Below, piece after piece: positions 1-7,442 of a stretch of 33,107 bases of DNA; positions within the stretch are counted from its first letter, which is position 1; every line of letters starts with the position of its first letter. The position numbers and the translations under genes were made by a program. A model generated the notes under the pieces. That model was not told the origin of the DNA. It made no database searches and worked only from the letters and a program-made list of their open reading frames with translations. This stretch comes from an uncultured Clostridia bacterium (GTDB taxonomy: Bacteria > Bacillota > Clostridia > Christensenellales > Borkfalkiaceae), in contig CANQUY010000003.1 of assembly GCA_947627125.1 (NCBI GenBank), positions 1 to 33,107 on the forward strand. The letters run 5' to 3'.

Positions 1-1647
1 CACGCGCAAGAAGCCTGCGCACTGCTCAAACGCCTTGGCGCCGAGCCCCTTGACCTTCATGAGCTGCTTCCTTGAGGAGAAAGCCCCGTTCTCCTCCCTA
101 AATTTGACGATATTCCCCGCCGTGCCCGCGTTCAGCCCCGAAACTCTTGCGAGGAGGGGCGCAGAGGCCGTGTTGACGTCCACGCCGACGGCATTCACGC
201 AGTCCTCCACGACGCCGTCGAGGGCGGAGGAGAGCCGTTTTTCGGGCATATCATGCTGATATTGTCCCACGCCGATGGACTTGGGGTCGATCTTGACGAG
301 CTCGGCCAAGGGGTCCTGCAATCTTCTTGCAATGGAAACGGCGGAGCGCAAATTCACGTCATATTCGGGGAATTCTTCCGCCGCAAGTTTGGAAGCGGAG
401 TAGACGGACGCCCCCGCCTCGTTGACGATGACATAGCTCACGCCCGCATCCTTGCCGAGGGAGGCGATGAGTTCAACCGTCATCTGCTCCGTTTCGCGGC
501 TCGCCGTGCCGTTGCCGATGGCAATGTGCGCGACCTTGTGTTTCTTGATGAGGGCGGAGAGTTTTACGATACATTCCTGCTTCTGCCGTTCCCCATAGGT
601 GGGATAGACGACTGCCGTGTCGAGAACCTTCCCCGTGCCGTCCACGACGGCGACCTTACAGCCCATGCGGTAGCCGGGGTCGAGGCCCATTGTGACGAAT
701 CCCTTGACGGGCGGCTGCATGAGGAGGGGACGGAGATTGAGGGCGAACTGTCCGATCGCGCCCTCGTTGGCGGCGTCGGTGAGCGTGTTCCGCACTTCCC
801 GCTCGATAGCGGAGGCAATGAGGCGGTCGTAGGCGTCGGCAGTGCATTCTCTGACGAACTGCGAGGACGCGCACAGCGGCTTTTTGACGGTGCGGCGGCA
901 GATGAGTTCCACGATCATTTCGCGGTTGATCTCAATGCTGACCTTTAAGACCTCTTCCTTCTCGCCGCGGTTCATGGCGAGGATCTGGTGCCCCGCGACC
1001 TTGGCGACGGGAGAGTTGAAGTCGTAATAGTTGCGATAGACGGTGTCCTCGGGATTCTTTTTGGCCGCGACCGAGGCGATAGCGGCGTATTTCATGTAGA
1101 ATTCACGGAGGAATTTGCGGATGGCGGCGTCGTCGGAGATCCATTCGGCAATGATATCCCCCGCCCCCGCAAGGGCCTCCCCGGCGGTGTTGACCCCCTT
1201 CTCCGCGTCAACGTACTTTTCCGCCTCCTTGATGGGAACGGGGCAGTCGGGAGCCTGTTCAAAGAGAACCTTTGCGAGCGGCTCGAGGCCCTTTTCCTTG
1301 GCCACCGTGGCGCGGGTGCGGCGTTTCTGCTTAAAGGGACGGTAGAGATCCTCCACTTCGGCAAGCGTCTTGGCGGCGAGGACCTGCTGCTCGAGCTCGG
1401 GCGTGAGCTGGCCGCGATCCCCAACCGTCTTAATGACCTCGTTTTTGCGCTGTTCGAGGCCGCGGAGGTACTCAAGACGGTCGGCAAGGGCGCGGATGGT
1501 CTGGTCGTCCATCGTTCCGTGCATTTCCTTGCGGTAGCGGGCGATAAAGGGGACGGTGTTGCCCTCGTCGAGAAGGTTGATGACGTTCTGAACGTGCTGT
1601 TCGTTCAAGTTGAGTTCGGTTGCAATGGTCTGAGCGATATTTTCCAT
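1..1647 (-). CDS. tex: Tex-family transcription accessory protein (C-terminus beyond window)
   Basis: The 549 visible codons have no stop and run off the left edge. Tex proteins are cytoplasmic nucleic-acid-binding factors of about 710-780 residues that influence transcription; the exact biochemical role is unsettled. Seen: N-terminal helical region starting MENIAQTIATELNLNEQHVQ and containing PFIARYRKEMHG near residue 34; an RNase-H-like YqgF fold beginning at residue 320 with MGLDPGYRMGCKVA; the family motif GVGQYQHDMP near residue 455; then a helix-hairpin-helix stretch ending KGLGAKAFEQCAGFLRV at the window edge. The C-terminal S1 domain should lie outside. The ATG at 1647 is preceded by no Shine-Dalgarno but by a -10 box only 10 nt away (see promoter), so the message is probably leaderless. 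Identity is very secure from motif order. Confidence 0.96.
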   Translation of the reverse strand, partial: MENIAQTIATELNLNEQHVQNVINLLDEGNTVPFIARYRKEMHGTMDDQTIRALADRLEYLRGLEQRKNEVIKTVGDRGQLTPELEQQVLAAKTLAEVEDLYRPFKQKRRTRATVAKEKGLEPLAKVLFEQAPDCPVPIKEAEKYVDAEKGVNTAGEALAGAGDIIAEWISDDAAIRKFLREFYMKYAAIASVAAKKNPEDTVYRNYYDFNSPVAKVAGHQILAMNRGEKEEVLKVSIEINREMIVELICRRTVKKPLCASSQFVRECTADAYDRLIASAIEREVRNTLTDAANEGAIGQFALNLRPLLMQPPVKGFVTMGLDPGYRMGCKVAVVDGTGKVLDTAVVYPTYGERQKQECIVKLSALIKKHKVAHIAIGNGTASRETEQMTVELIASLGKDAGVSYVIVNEAGASVYSASKLAAEEFPEYDVNLRSAVSIARRLQDPLAELVKIDPKSIGVGQYQHDMPEKRLSSALDGVVEDCVNAVGVDVNTASAPLLARVSGLNAGTAGNIVKFREENGAFSSRKQLMKVKGLGAKAFEQCAGFLRV

Positions 1648-1657
1648 AGTAATCTAA

Positions 1658-1687
1658 ATTATAGCACATGACCCTCCCCTTTGGCAA
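1658..1687 (-). promoter_or_regulatory. Sigma-A promoter of tex, leaderless type
   Basis: Reading the minus strand: TTGCCA (1687-1682), an 18-nt spacer ending in TGC, then TATAAT (1663-1658), i.e. an extended -10. Only 10 nt separate TATAAT from the tex ATG, so a start site 6-8 nt downstream leaves a 2-4 nt leader. No GGAGG-like sequence is present. Confidence 0.75.
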
Positions 1688-1737
1688 GACCTTTTGAAGA
1701 AATTCTCCCCTACCCCTCGCACAGCCATTCTGAATAC

Positions 1738-2120
1738 GTCATGGTGAGCGCAGTCGAACCAGCCCCGCGTCATTCTGAGAAGCGGACGTTGAACGAAGTC
1801 AAAAAAACCAACCCGAAGAATCTCGCGGGGCGGTGTTGATTGTGCGGCAGCAGCCCCGCGTCATTCTGAGAAACGGACGTAATACGAAGTCCGACGACTT
1901 GACCCGAAGAATCTCGCGGGGCGTATACGGACACAAAGCGGCGAGATGCTTCGGTACTGCTTTCGTAGACTGCGTTCGCCCCCCGTTCTCAGCATGACGC
2001 CGCTTACACGGGCCGCCTTGCGTTTATGAGATTCTCTCGCCCCCCTTCGGGGCTCGGAATGAGGAAGGGACCCCACGGGGTTTCATCGCAGTCATGTCCC
2101 CTCCGAAGGGCCGATGTAAG
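1738..2120. repeat. Palindromic GCGTCAT-CTGAGAA repeats (half unit plus full unit)
   Basis: The tex-spoIIR gap (480 nt) is mostly repeat. A half unit lies at about 1765-1832 (GCGTCATTCTGAGAA ... CCCGAAGAATCTCGCGGGG), a full unit at about 1856-2003 that continues into GCGGCGAGATGCTTCGG and ends CGTTCTCAGCATGACGCC. Flanks (1738-1760, 2010-2120) hold short pieces of related repeats (GTCATGGTGAGCGCAGTCGAACC; CTCGCCCCCTTCGGGGCTCGG). No gene is supported here; ORFs over it are repeat translations. Confidence 0.85.
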
Positions 2121-2127
2121 TAACCAC

Positions 2128-2649
2128 TCACTCCCCGAAAAAGTTCTTGATGATCTCCAAAATCTTCGACTTATAGACGATATTTCCGTTGCCCGCGGTA
2201 AAGCAGAGGGGCGGGTAGACGACGCACCACCAGTTGTCCCCCGTGCCGCTGCCCAGCTCGACGATGAGCGCGTCATACACCCCAGCCTCGAGCGTCGCGC
2301 CGTCATAGACGCGGGTGGGGAATTCCTCCTCTCTGAGGCTCGCCCTCGCGCCGTAGAAAAAGCCATTTTCCTTCAAAACACGATCGGCAACGTCGGAAAT
2401 GGCCGAAAGTTTGGATTTTACAGCCGTCATGGCCTCTTTTTTGGTCGCGCATTCCGAAACGGTGGGTGTGAGAAATTCCACGATCGCGTCGCGGACCTGA
2501 TATTTGACGGCTTGGTCGGCCTCCGCATTGGAATTCGCGCGGATATGGACGCGCAGATACTCCGTATTCTGCCCCTTTTCCGTACCCGCGCCGAGGCAGA
2601 CGGCGACGATTGCGGCGAGTAACAGAGCGATAAGTGCGATTTTTTTCAT
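2128..2649 (-). CDS. spoIIR: Stage II sporulation protein R
   Basis: SpoIIR is made in the forespore under sigma-F and secreted into the intermembrane space, where it triggers the SpoIIGA protease to process pro-sigma-E in the mother cell. Seen: start MKKIALIALLLAAIVAVCLG, a signal peptide/membrane anchor; family block EYLRVHIRANSN near residue 31; C-terminal GDNWWCVVYPPLC, the SpoIIR hallmark. About 173 aa, somewhat shorter than typical full-length homologues. I chose ATG 2649 because GGAGGTG sits 6 nt upstream; an in-frame start 24 nt earlier has no such site. A sigma-F-like promoter lies directly upstream (2677-2706). It stands alone between repeat blocks. Presence argues that the organism forms endospores, as no other sporulation gene is in the window. 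Confidence 0.95.
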   Translation of the reverse strand: MKKIALIALLLAAIVAVCLGAGTEKGQNTEYLRVHIRANSNAEADQAVKYQVRDAIVEFLTPTVSECATKKEAMTAVKSKLSAISDVADRVLKENGFFYGARASLREEEFPTRVYDGATLEAGVYDALIVELGSGTGDNWWCVVYPPLCFTAGNGNIVYKSKILEIIKNFFGE

Positions 2650-2676
2650 AAAAACACCTCCGTGAACTTGCACAGA

Positions 2677-2706
2677 GGTTATGGCCAGATGAAAGAAATT
2701 TTATAC
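2677..2706 (-). promoter_or_regulatory. Sigma-F/G-type promoter of spoIIR
   Basis: On the minus strand GTATA (2706-2702), a 15-nt spacer, then GGCCATAACC (2686-2677). This fits the known sigma-F pattern (GyATA, about 15 nt, GGnnAnAnT) at all but the last core base. It lies about 30 nt ahead of the spoIIR ATG, the right place for the known sigma-F control of this gene. Confidence 0.7.
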
Positions 2707-2758
2707 AATAATTTTTTGGAGAGCGGGGAAACAGGGCGAGGCATGTTGACCCCGCCAT

Positions 2759-3250
2759 CCTCATCCCGAGCGCAGCGAGCGGATCTCGTAAACCTACGCG
2801 AGCAGTCCCGCGTCATTCTGAGAAACGGACGTTGAACGAAGTCCGACGACTTGACCCGAAGAATCTCGCGGGGCGGTGTTGTTCGTGCGGCAGCAGTCCC
2901 GCGTCATTCTGAGAAACGGACATTGAACGAAGTTAAAAAAAACCAACCCGAAGAATCTCGCGGGGCGGTGTTGTTCGTGCGGCAGCAGCCCCGCGTCATT
3001 CTGAGAAACGGACGTTAAACGAAGTCCGACGACTTGACCCGAAGAATCTCGCGGGGCGTATACGGACACAAAGCGGCGAGATTCTTCGGTACTGCTTTCG
3101 TAGACCGCGTTCGCCCCCGTTCTCAGCATGACGCCGCTTACACGGGCTCCCGTGCGTTTATGAGATTCTCTCGCCCCTTCGGGGCTCGGAATGAGGGAAC
3201 AGGCTCCCGTTAGTTTTATGGGATACTTCCCCTTCGGCTACGCCTCAGGA
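2759..3250. repeat. Tandem palindromic repeat half units plus one full unit
   Basis: The spoIIR-mnmA gap holds a fragment of the CCTGAGCG-type repeat (2759-2795), then three successive copies starting GCGTCATTCTGAGAAACGGAC at about 2810, 2898 and 2993. The third continues through GGCGAGATTCTTCGG to CGTTCTCAGCATGACGCC near 3135, making a full unit. 3140-3250 carries pieces of other repeat families (CTTCCCCTTCGGCTACGCCTCAGG). I see no gene. Confidence 0.85.
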
Positions 3251-3264
3251 TGAGCGAACGGGGT

Positions 3265-4745
<1,481 letters not shown>

Positions 4746-4784
4746 GCGCGAGGCGGAATGAGCGGATGACGAACAACTTCATAT

Positions 4785-4861
4785 GTACTCGTAGTGTAAT
4801 TGGATAACATTACGGCCTCCGACGCCGTCGAGTCCGGGTTCGAGCCCCGGCGGGTACACCA
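4785..4861 (+). tRNA. tRNA-Arg, anticodon CCG
   Basis: Acceptor GTACTCG pairs with CGGGTAC (one G-U), discriminator A and an encoded CCA. D-stem GTGT/ACAT, anticodon stem ACGGC/GCCGT with loop CTCCGAC (anticodon CCG, reading CGG), T-stem CCGGG/CCCGG with loop TTCGAGC. All stems close, so it looks functional. Its 3' end forms the left side of a 20-bp direct repeat (4843-4862 and 6308-6327), as expected for a tRNA used as an integration site. Confidence 0.95.
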
Positions 4862-4862
4862 A
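4843..4862 (+). repeat. Left att-like direct repeat (tRNA 3' end)
   Basis: Identical to 6308-6327 over 20 nt; covers the 3' T-stem strand, acceptor strand and CCA of the tRNA-Arg. Confidence 0.75.
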
Positions 4863-4863
4863 C

Positions 4864-4896
4864 GTTGGCACGGGAAATAAGTTTTTCCGTGCCAAC
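4864..4896 (+). other. Hairpin directly after the tRNA
   Basis: GTTGGCACGG at 4864-4873 pairs with CCGTGCCAAC at 4887-4896; GGAAA/TTTTC extends the stem. No T-tract follows on either strand, so it is a weak terminator candidate or a processing/recombination structure. Confidence 0.6.
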
Positions 4897-5040
4897 ATAA
4901 TATTGCCATTAACTGTTTTATCTGTTCTGTGTGAAATAATTTCTCTTTCAATTCTGTGCAATCCTTCTAAAAAAGAAACGGAGTTTTCAGTTGAAATTTC
5001 TGTTTCGCTAATTTTAAAAATTATTTTAGGAGGTATTGTT

Positions 5041-5100
5041 ATGATACTTGAAAATTCGGTAGGCTACTACGGAAGTCATGAGGTTTGTGCGGCTGAATGA
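5041..5100 (+). CDS. Candidate 19-aa peptide with strong RBS
   Basis: ATG at 5041 is preceded by TTTTAGGAGGTATTGTT, a near-perfect ribosome binding site at ideal spacing, and encodes MILENSVGYYGSHEVCAAE. The peptide matches nothing I know. It is followed by a small hairpin (TTGGG/CCCAA, 5151-5167) and a terminator-like hairpin (5179-5212), the arrangement of a leader peptide or of a tiny independent gene, but no downstream gene on the same strand exists. Could be an old 5' end of a deleted gene. Coding status rests on the RBS alone. Confidence 0.35.
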   Translation: MILENSVGYYGSHEVCAAE

Positions 5101-5178
5101 GAACAAATAGCACAGGAATAAACAGATAAAACGTGAATGGATTTTCCGTATTGGGTGCAACTCCCAAGAGCCTCACAA

Positions 5179-5220
5179 AAGAACAACTCCCGTTAATTCG
5201 GGGGCTGTTCTTCGTTTATT
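5179..5220 (+). terminator. Terminator-like hairpin
   Basis: AAGAACAACTCCCG (5179-5192) pairs with CGGGGGCTGTTCTT (5199-5212), 13 of 14 positions including one G-T, loop TTAATT. The following CGTTTATT is only moderately T-rich. Confidence 0.6.
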
Positions 5221-5289
5221 ATGAGTATTACTTTGTTCACGATATGCAAGATATTTCGTATAAAACAAGATATTTTGAAAGCTGCTTGC

Positions 5290-5335
5290 GCCTCTGACCC
5301 GTCGAGTCCACGTTTGAGCCCAGGCGGGTACACCA
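5290..5335 (+). pseudogene. Decayed 3' half of tRNA-Arg
   Basis: 46 nt from the anticodon loop to CCA align with the intact tRNA at 4785-4861: both contain GCCTC-GAC, CGTCGAGTCC, GAGCCC and GGCGGGTACACCA. There are five or six substitutions and one deletion; the T-loop has become TTTGAGC and the T-stem no longer pairs. The 5' half is absent. Best read as the right boundary of an earlier tandem integration at the same tRNA. Confidence 0.8.
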
Positions 5336-5373
5336 AAAAGAACGCAAGTTGAACGACCTGCGCTTTTCATAAG

Positions 5374-5401
5374 AAAACGGGGGCAAAGCTTTCCGCCCCC
5401 G
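5374..5401 (-). terminator. Terminator of the two-TM protein gene
   Basis: Minus strand CGGGGGC (5401-5395), 10-nt loop, GCCCCCG (5384-5378), then TTTTCTT. It lies 45 nt after the stop codon of the gene ending at 5446. Confidence 0.7.
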
Positions 5402-5445
5402 CACAACAAAGAAATTTTGGATGAATATTCAAGCGTTTATTACTT

Positions 5446-5808
5446 TTATTCTAAAATCTCGACTTGCTTGGCATCGTCGTATTTCTTTTGTTTAATTGCA
5501 GCAATGAGTTTCATGGTAAAAACAAGCACAATGAGCAGCCCCACAATTAAAAATGCAAATCCGACAGCTTGCTGAATTTGTTCGAGCCTATCGGTAACAG
5601 TAGCAAGATTGTTGGCCGCTCTCGCCATAGCAGCATATGATTCGGTATAATAATCTGCACCAAATTGAATGCTTCCGTTTATACGCGTCGAAATACTATC
5701 GTAGTCCGGAAAAATTTCAACGAATCCTAAGATAATCGACAAAATCCCTATCAGAATACCTACTACTGATATAACTAATTGTGATACTTTCGTTTTTTTC
5801 TTGTTCAT
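5446..5808 (-). CDS. Two-TM membrane protein, unknown function (island cargo)
   Basis: 120 aa. Seen: Lys-rich start MNKKKTKVSQ, a first membrane segment at about residues 10-32 (LVISVVGILIGILSIILGFV), an external or cytoplasmic loop with FPDYDS, SIQFGADYYTESYAAMARAA and a short helical stretch TVTDRLEQIQQAV, a second membrane segment at about 85-108, and a charged tail IKQKKYDDAKQVEILE. Start chosen at 5808 because AAGGAGAA lies 8 nt upstream; the open frame continues but crosses a terminator. I do not recognise a family. It lies inside the tRNA-Arg insertion, immediately after a structured RNA and its terminator, so its expression may need terminator read-through or a change in RNA folding. 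It is the only convincing protein gene of the element. Confidence 0.75.
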   Translation of the reverse strand: MNKKKTKVSQLVISVVGILIGILSIILGFVEIFPDYDSISTRINGSIQFGADYYTESYAAMARAANNLATVTDRLEQIQQAVGFAFLIVGLLIVLVFTMKLIAAIKQKKYDDAKQVEILE

Positions 5809-5831
5809 GATTATTCTCCTTTTTGATAAAT

Positions 5832-5860
5832 AAAAAGTGCGCCAACCGAAGTCAGCGCAC
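5832..5860 (-). terminator. UUCG-loop intrinsic terminator upstream of the two-TM gene
   Basis: Minus strand GTGCGCTGAC, TTCG, GTTGGCGCAC: all ten pairs form (two of them G-T), followed by TTTTTATTT. It lies 23 nt before the ATG of the two-TM gene, so it either ends the small RNA or works as an attenuator. Confidence 0.85.
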
Positions 5861-6043
5861 GAAAAACGCAAACTCCGATTGTCGCCAAACAATTCTTATG
5901 CAGAGTACGAAACACGCATACCAGACATAAGTGGAATCTGCATTTTTACCAATTCCATATTTTCTGGTATACGTAAAAATTATGCGTTTCTACGTGAACA
6001 TAAAAATTCGCACTCCTCAAAGTTAATAAGAATTGTTTGGCAT
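5832..6043 (-). ncRNA. Candidate structured RNA or attenuator leader, about 210 nt
   Basis: A consensus promoter (6077-6048) should start RNA at about 6041-6043. The predicted RNA opens almost exactly with GCCAAACAATTCTTAT (5884-5899 complement at 6026-6041), which pairs perfectly over 16 bp with its 3' copy. Inside, ACGTATACCAGA pairs with TCTGGTATGCGT, TGGAAT with ATTCCA, and GAAAC with GTTTC, forming a long interrupted stem. A UUCG-capped 10-bp stem followed by TTTTT ends it at 5832. The two-TM gene starts 23 nt further on. It could be a free small RNA (6S-like shape, a retron-type a1/a2 closing stem, or new) or an attenuator leader for the TM gene. No reverse transcriptase is nearby. Pairings are read directly; function is inference. 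Confidence 0.6.
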
Positions 6044-6047
6044 AATC

Positions 6048-6077
6048 AGTATAGCACAGTTTTAACTTTCTTGTCAA
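6048..6077 (-). promoter_or_regulatory. Consensus sigma-A promoter of the island RNA
   Basis: Minus strand TTGACA (6077-6072), 18-nt spacer ending TGC, TATACT (6053-6048). A full-consensus -35 and an extended -10 predict strong expression, starting at the first base of the closing stem. Confidence 0.8.
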
Positions 6078-6116
6078 GTCTTGAAAAAATTTTTTTAAAA
6101 CTTCCCAAAACCTACG

Positions 6117-6156
6117 AAAAAAAGGAAAAAACCCAGCCAAAACAGTTTGACTAGGG
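6117..6156 (-). terminator. Intrinsic terminator shielding the island RNA promoter
   Basis: Minus strand CCC(T)AGTCAAA pairs with TTTGGCTGGG (bulged T), followed by TTTTTTCCTTTTTTT. It would stop transcripts entering the element from the right before they reach the RNA promoter. Confidence 0.65.
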
Positions 6157-6173
6157 TATTTGTGGCACACCAG

Positions 6174-6250
6174 ATTCCCCGATCAACTTTTGCTGTTCGG
6201 GGAATTTCATTGACTCTGCCGACGGGGCGAGAACCCGTGGGTTCGCCCCC
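6174..6250. other. Hairpins near the right end of the insertion
   Basis: ATTCCCCGA (6174-6182) pairs with TCGGGGAAT (6197-6205), 9 bp. Next, GGGGC-GAACCC pairs with GGGTTC-GCCCC at about 6224-6249 (a two-base bulge). 6205-6307 is GC-rich, unlike the AT-rich interior, and contains no gene I can support. Confidence 0.5.
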
Positions 6251-6307
6251 GCACGCACGTTCTTTATGGCGTCGAAGGGCGGCACGAGCGCCCCCAAGGC
6301 GCGAAGT

Positions 6308-6327
6308 AGCCCCGGCGGGTACACCAA
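6308..6327 (+). repeat. Right att-like direct repeat (displaced tRNA 3' end)
   Basis: Exact 20-nt copy of 4843-4862. Upstream of it there is no tRNA body, so this is an orphan tRNA 3' end directly ahead of a strong terminator. Confidence 0.75.
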
Positions 6328-6328
6328 G

Positions 6329-6370
6329 GGCGCCCCGCGCTGTTGCGCGGGGCGCCTGTCTTTCTTTTCT
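6329..6370 (+). terminator. Strong terminator, probably the original tRNA-Arg terminator
   Basis: GGCGCCCCGCGC (6329-6340), TGTT, GCGCGGGGCGCC (6345-6356), perfect 12-bp stem, then TGTCTTTCTTTTCT. It begins one base after the displaced tRNA 3' end. Confidence 0.85.
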
Positions 6371-6432
6371 GCAAAAATTGCAGACTTATTGTCGATTTCG
6401 GCGGGTTCGTTTCCGTTTTTTATAAACGTCTA

Positions 6433-6461
6433 TTGAAATTTTTGCGCAACTCCGCTATAAT
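6433..6461 (+). promoter_or_regulatory. Sigma-A promoter of the ThuA-like lipoprotein gene
   Basis: TTGAAA (6433-6438), exactly 17 nt, TATAAT (6456-6461). The start site would be near 6468, giving a leader of about 12 nt that is essentially only the AAGGAG ribosome binding site (6468-6473). Confidence 0.8.
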
Positions 6462-6479
6462 GCTGACAAGGAGAATTCT

Positions 6480-7442
6480 ATGAAACACCTTTCAAAAATC
6501 ATGGGGGCTGTGCTCTCTTTGGTCCTGCTCTTCTCGCTGTTCGGCTGCGGGGAGCCGCACGAGCATGTGTGGAGCGGCTGGATGTACGATGACGAAAACG
6601 GCCATTACCGCATCTGCACGGCGGACGGGTGCACTGAGCCGCGCGCCAGAGAGTACGGGCAGCACGACGGCACGCCCTGCACGCTCTGTGCCGCTTTCCG
6701 CGTTCTTGCGTTCTATGCGAAATACAACGGCGACCAGGCGCACGAGAGTTTCGACGCCGAGGCGGACGATTGGTTTCAAAAACAGGCCGAGGAGAACAAC
6801 TTTATCTATGAATCCACCTGCGATTGGAGCCTCTTAAACGACGCATATGTTGCAAATTTTGACGTTTTGATCTTCCTCGATTCCCGTCCCGAGGACCCCT
6901 ACGTGCGGGCGGCGTTTGAGCGGTATATGGAAAAGGGCGGCGCGTGGATGGGCTTCCACTTTGCGGCCTTTGCGCTCGGGGAAGCGGGCAGCGGCGGTTC
7001 TGCCGTGGAGCAGGATTGGGACTGGTATCATGAGGAATTTTTGGGCTCGGGGCAGTACACCGACAACACATGGCAGCCGACCGCGGAAACGCTCAGAGTG
7101 GAAACGCACGATCACCCCGCGACGGAGGGCCTGCCCGATACCTTTGTTTCTGCCCCCTGCGAGTGGTACAGCTGGGAGCACGACCTGAGGGAAAATCCCG
7201 ACATTACCGTCTTGGCTTCGCTCGACAGTTCCACCTTCCCCGTCGGCGACAACCCGGGGGAGATCTGGTATGACGGCTACTATCCCGTGGTCTGGGCGAA
7301 CAACAACTACCGCATGATCTACTTTAACATGGGGCACAACCTTGTGCAGTACGGGCAGCCGTATAGGGATCTTTCGCACACCTTTGACTGCGAAGAGATG
7401 GCCGCGATGGTTCTGAATGGCCTCTTCGGCCTTGTGGGGTGA
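6480..7442 (+). CDS. ThuA-domain lipoprotein
   Basis: 320 aa. Signal peptide with lipobox LFSLFGC (Cys near residue 23), so probably anchored to the outer face of the membrane. Residues 26-72 form a Cys/His-rich segment (HEHVWSGW ... CTADGC ... CTLC) of a type common in Clostridia surface proteins; metal binding is possible, not shown. Residues 75-318 match the ThuA/trehalose-utilisation fold (class I glutamine-amidotransferase-like): RVLAFYAKYNGDQAHESF, YVANFDVLIFLDSRPED, RYMEKGGAWMGFHFAA, HPATEGLPDTF, CEWYSW, DITVLASLDSSTF and MIYFNMGHN. ThuA proteins are linked to sugar metabolism, but the reaction is poorly defined and I do not assign one. It has its own promoter and a good RBS. Its neighbours (tRNA island, ktrB) give no functional hint. 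Confidence 0.85.
   Translation: MKHLSKIMGAVLSLVLLFSLFGCGEPHEHVWSGWMYDDENGHYRICTADGCTEPRAREYGQHDGTPCTLCAAFRVLAFYAKYNGDQAHESFDAEADDWFQKQAEENNFIYESTCDWSLLNDAYVANFDVLIFLDSRPEDPYVRAAFERYMEKGGAWMGFHFAAFALGEAGSGGSAVEQDWDWYHEEFLGSGQYTDNTWQPTAETLRVETHDHPATEGLPDTFVSAPCEWYSWEHDLRENPDITVLASLDSSTFPVGDNPGEIWYDGYYPVVWANNNYRMIYFNMGHNLVQYGQPYRDLSHTFDCEEMAAMVLNGLFGLVG

Larger units (their letters stand above)
4843..6327. mobile_element. tRNA-Arg-integrated AT-rich element or remnant, no integrase
   Basis: Directly seen: the 20 nt agccccggcgggtacaccaa ends the tRNA (4843-4862) and recurs exactly at 6308-6327. The DNA between, especially 4862-6160, is visibly more AT-rich than the surrounding genes and lacks the palindromic repeats found in nearly every other gap. 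A strong terminator begins one base after the distal copy, the expected place for the tRNA's own terminator, whereas the intact tRNA is followed by a hairpin without a T-tract. Inference: an element integrated at the tRNA 3' end, rebuilding it and displacing the old end with its terminator. A decayed tRNA 3' half at 5290-5335 suggests two tandem insertions. No integrase, replication or transfer gene is visible, so it is either a deletion remnant or an element mobilised in trans. Confidence 0.72.

Noticed and set aside
253-1671. Plus-strand ORFs of 231 and 227 codons over tex
   Set aside because: They are antisense shadows of tex, whose motifs are continuous on the minus strand.
5832-6077. Retron msr-msd or 6S RNA
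   Set aside because: The closing stem is retron-like, but no reverse transcriptase is nearby. 6S RNA would be expected at a core locus rather than in an AT-rich insertion, and I cannot match its conserved bubble. Kept only as alternatives.
6215-6250. Another tRNA or tRNA fragment around GAACCCGTGGGTTCGCCCC
   Set aside because: It contains a GGGTTCGCCCC stretch like a T-arm, but no acceptor, anticodon or D-arm pairing can be built; it folds as a simple hairpin.
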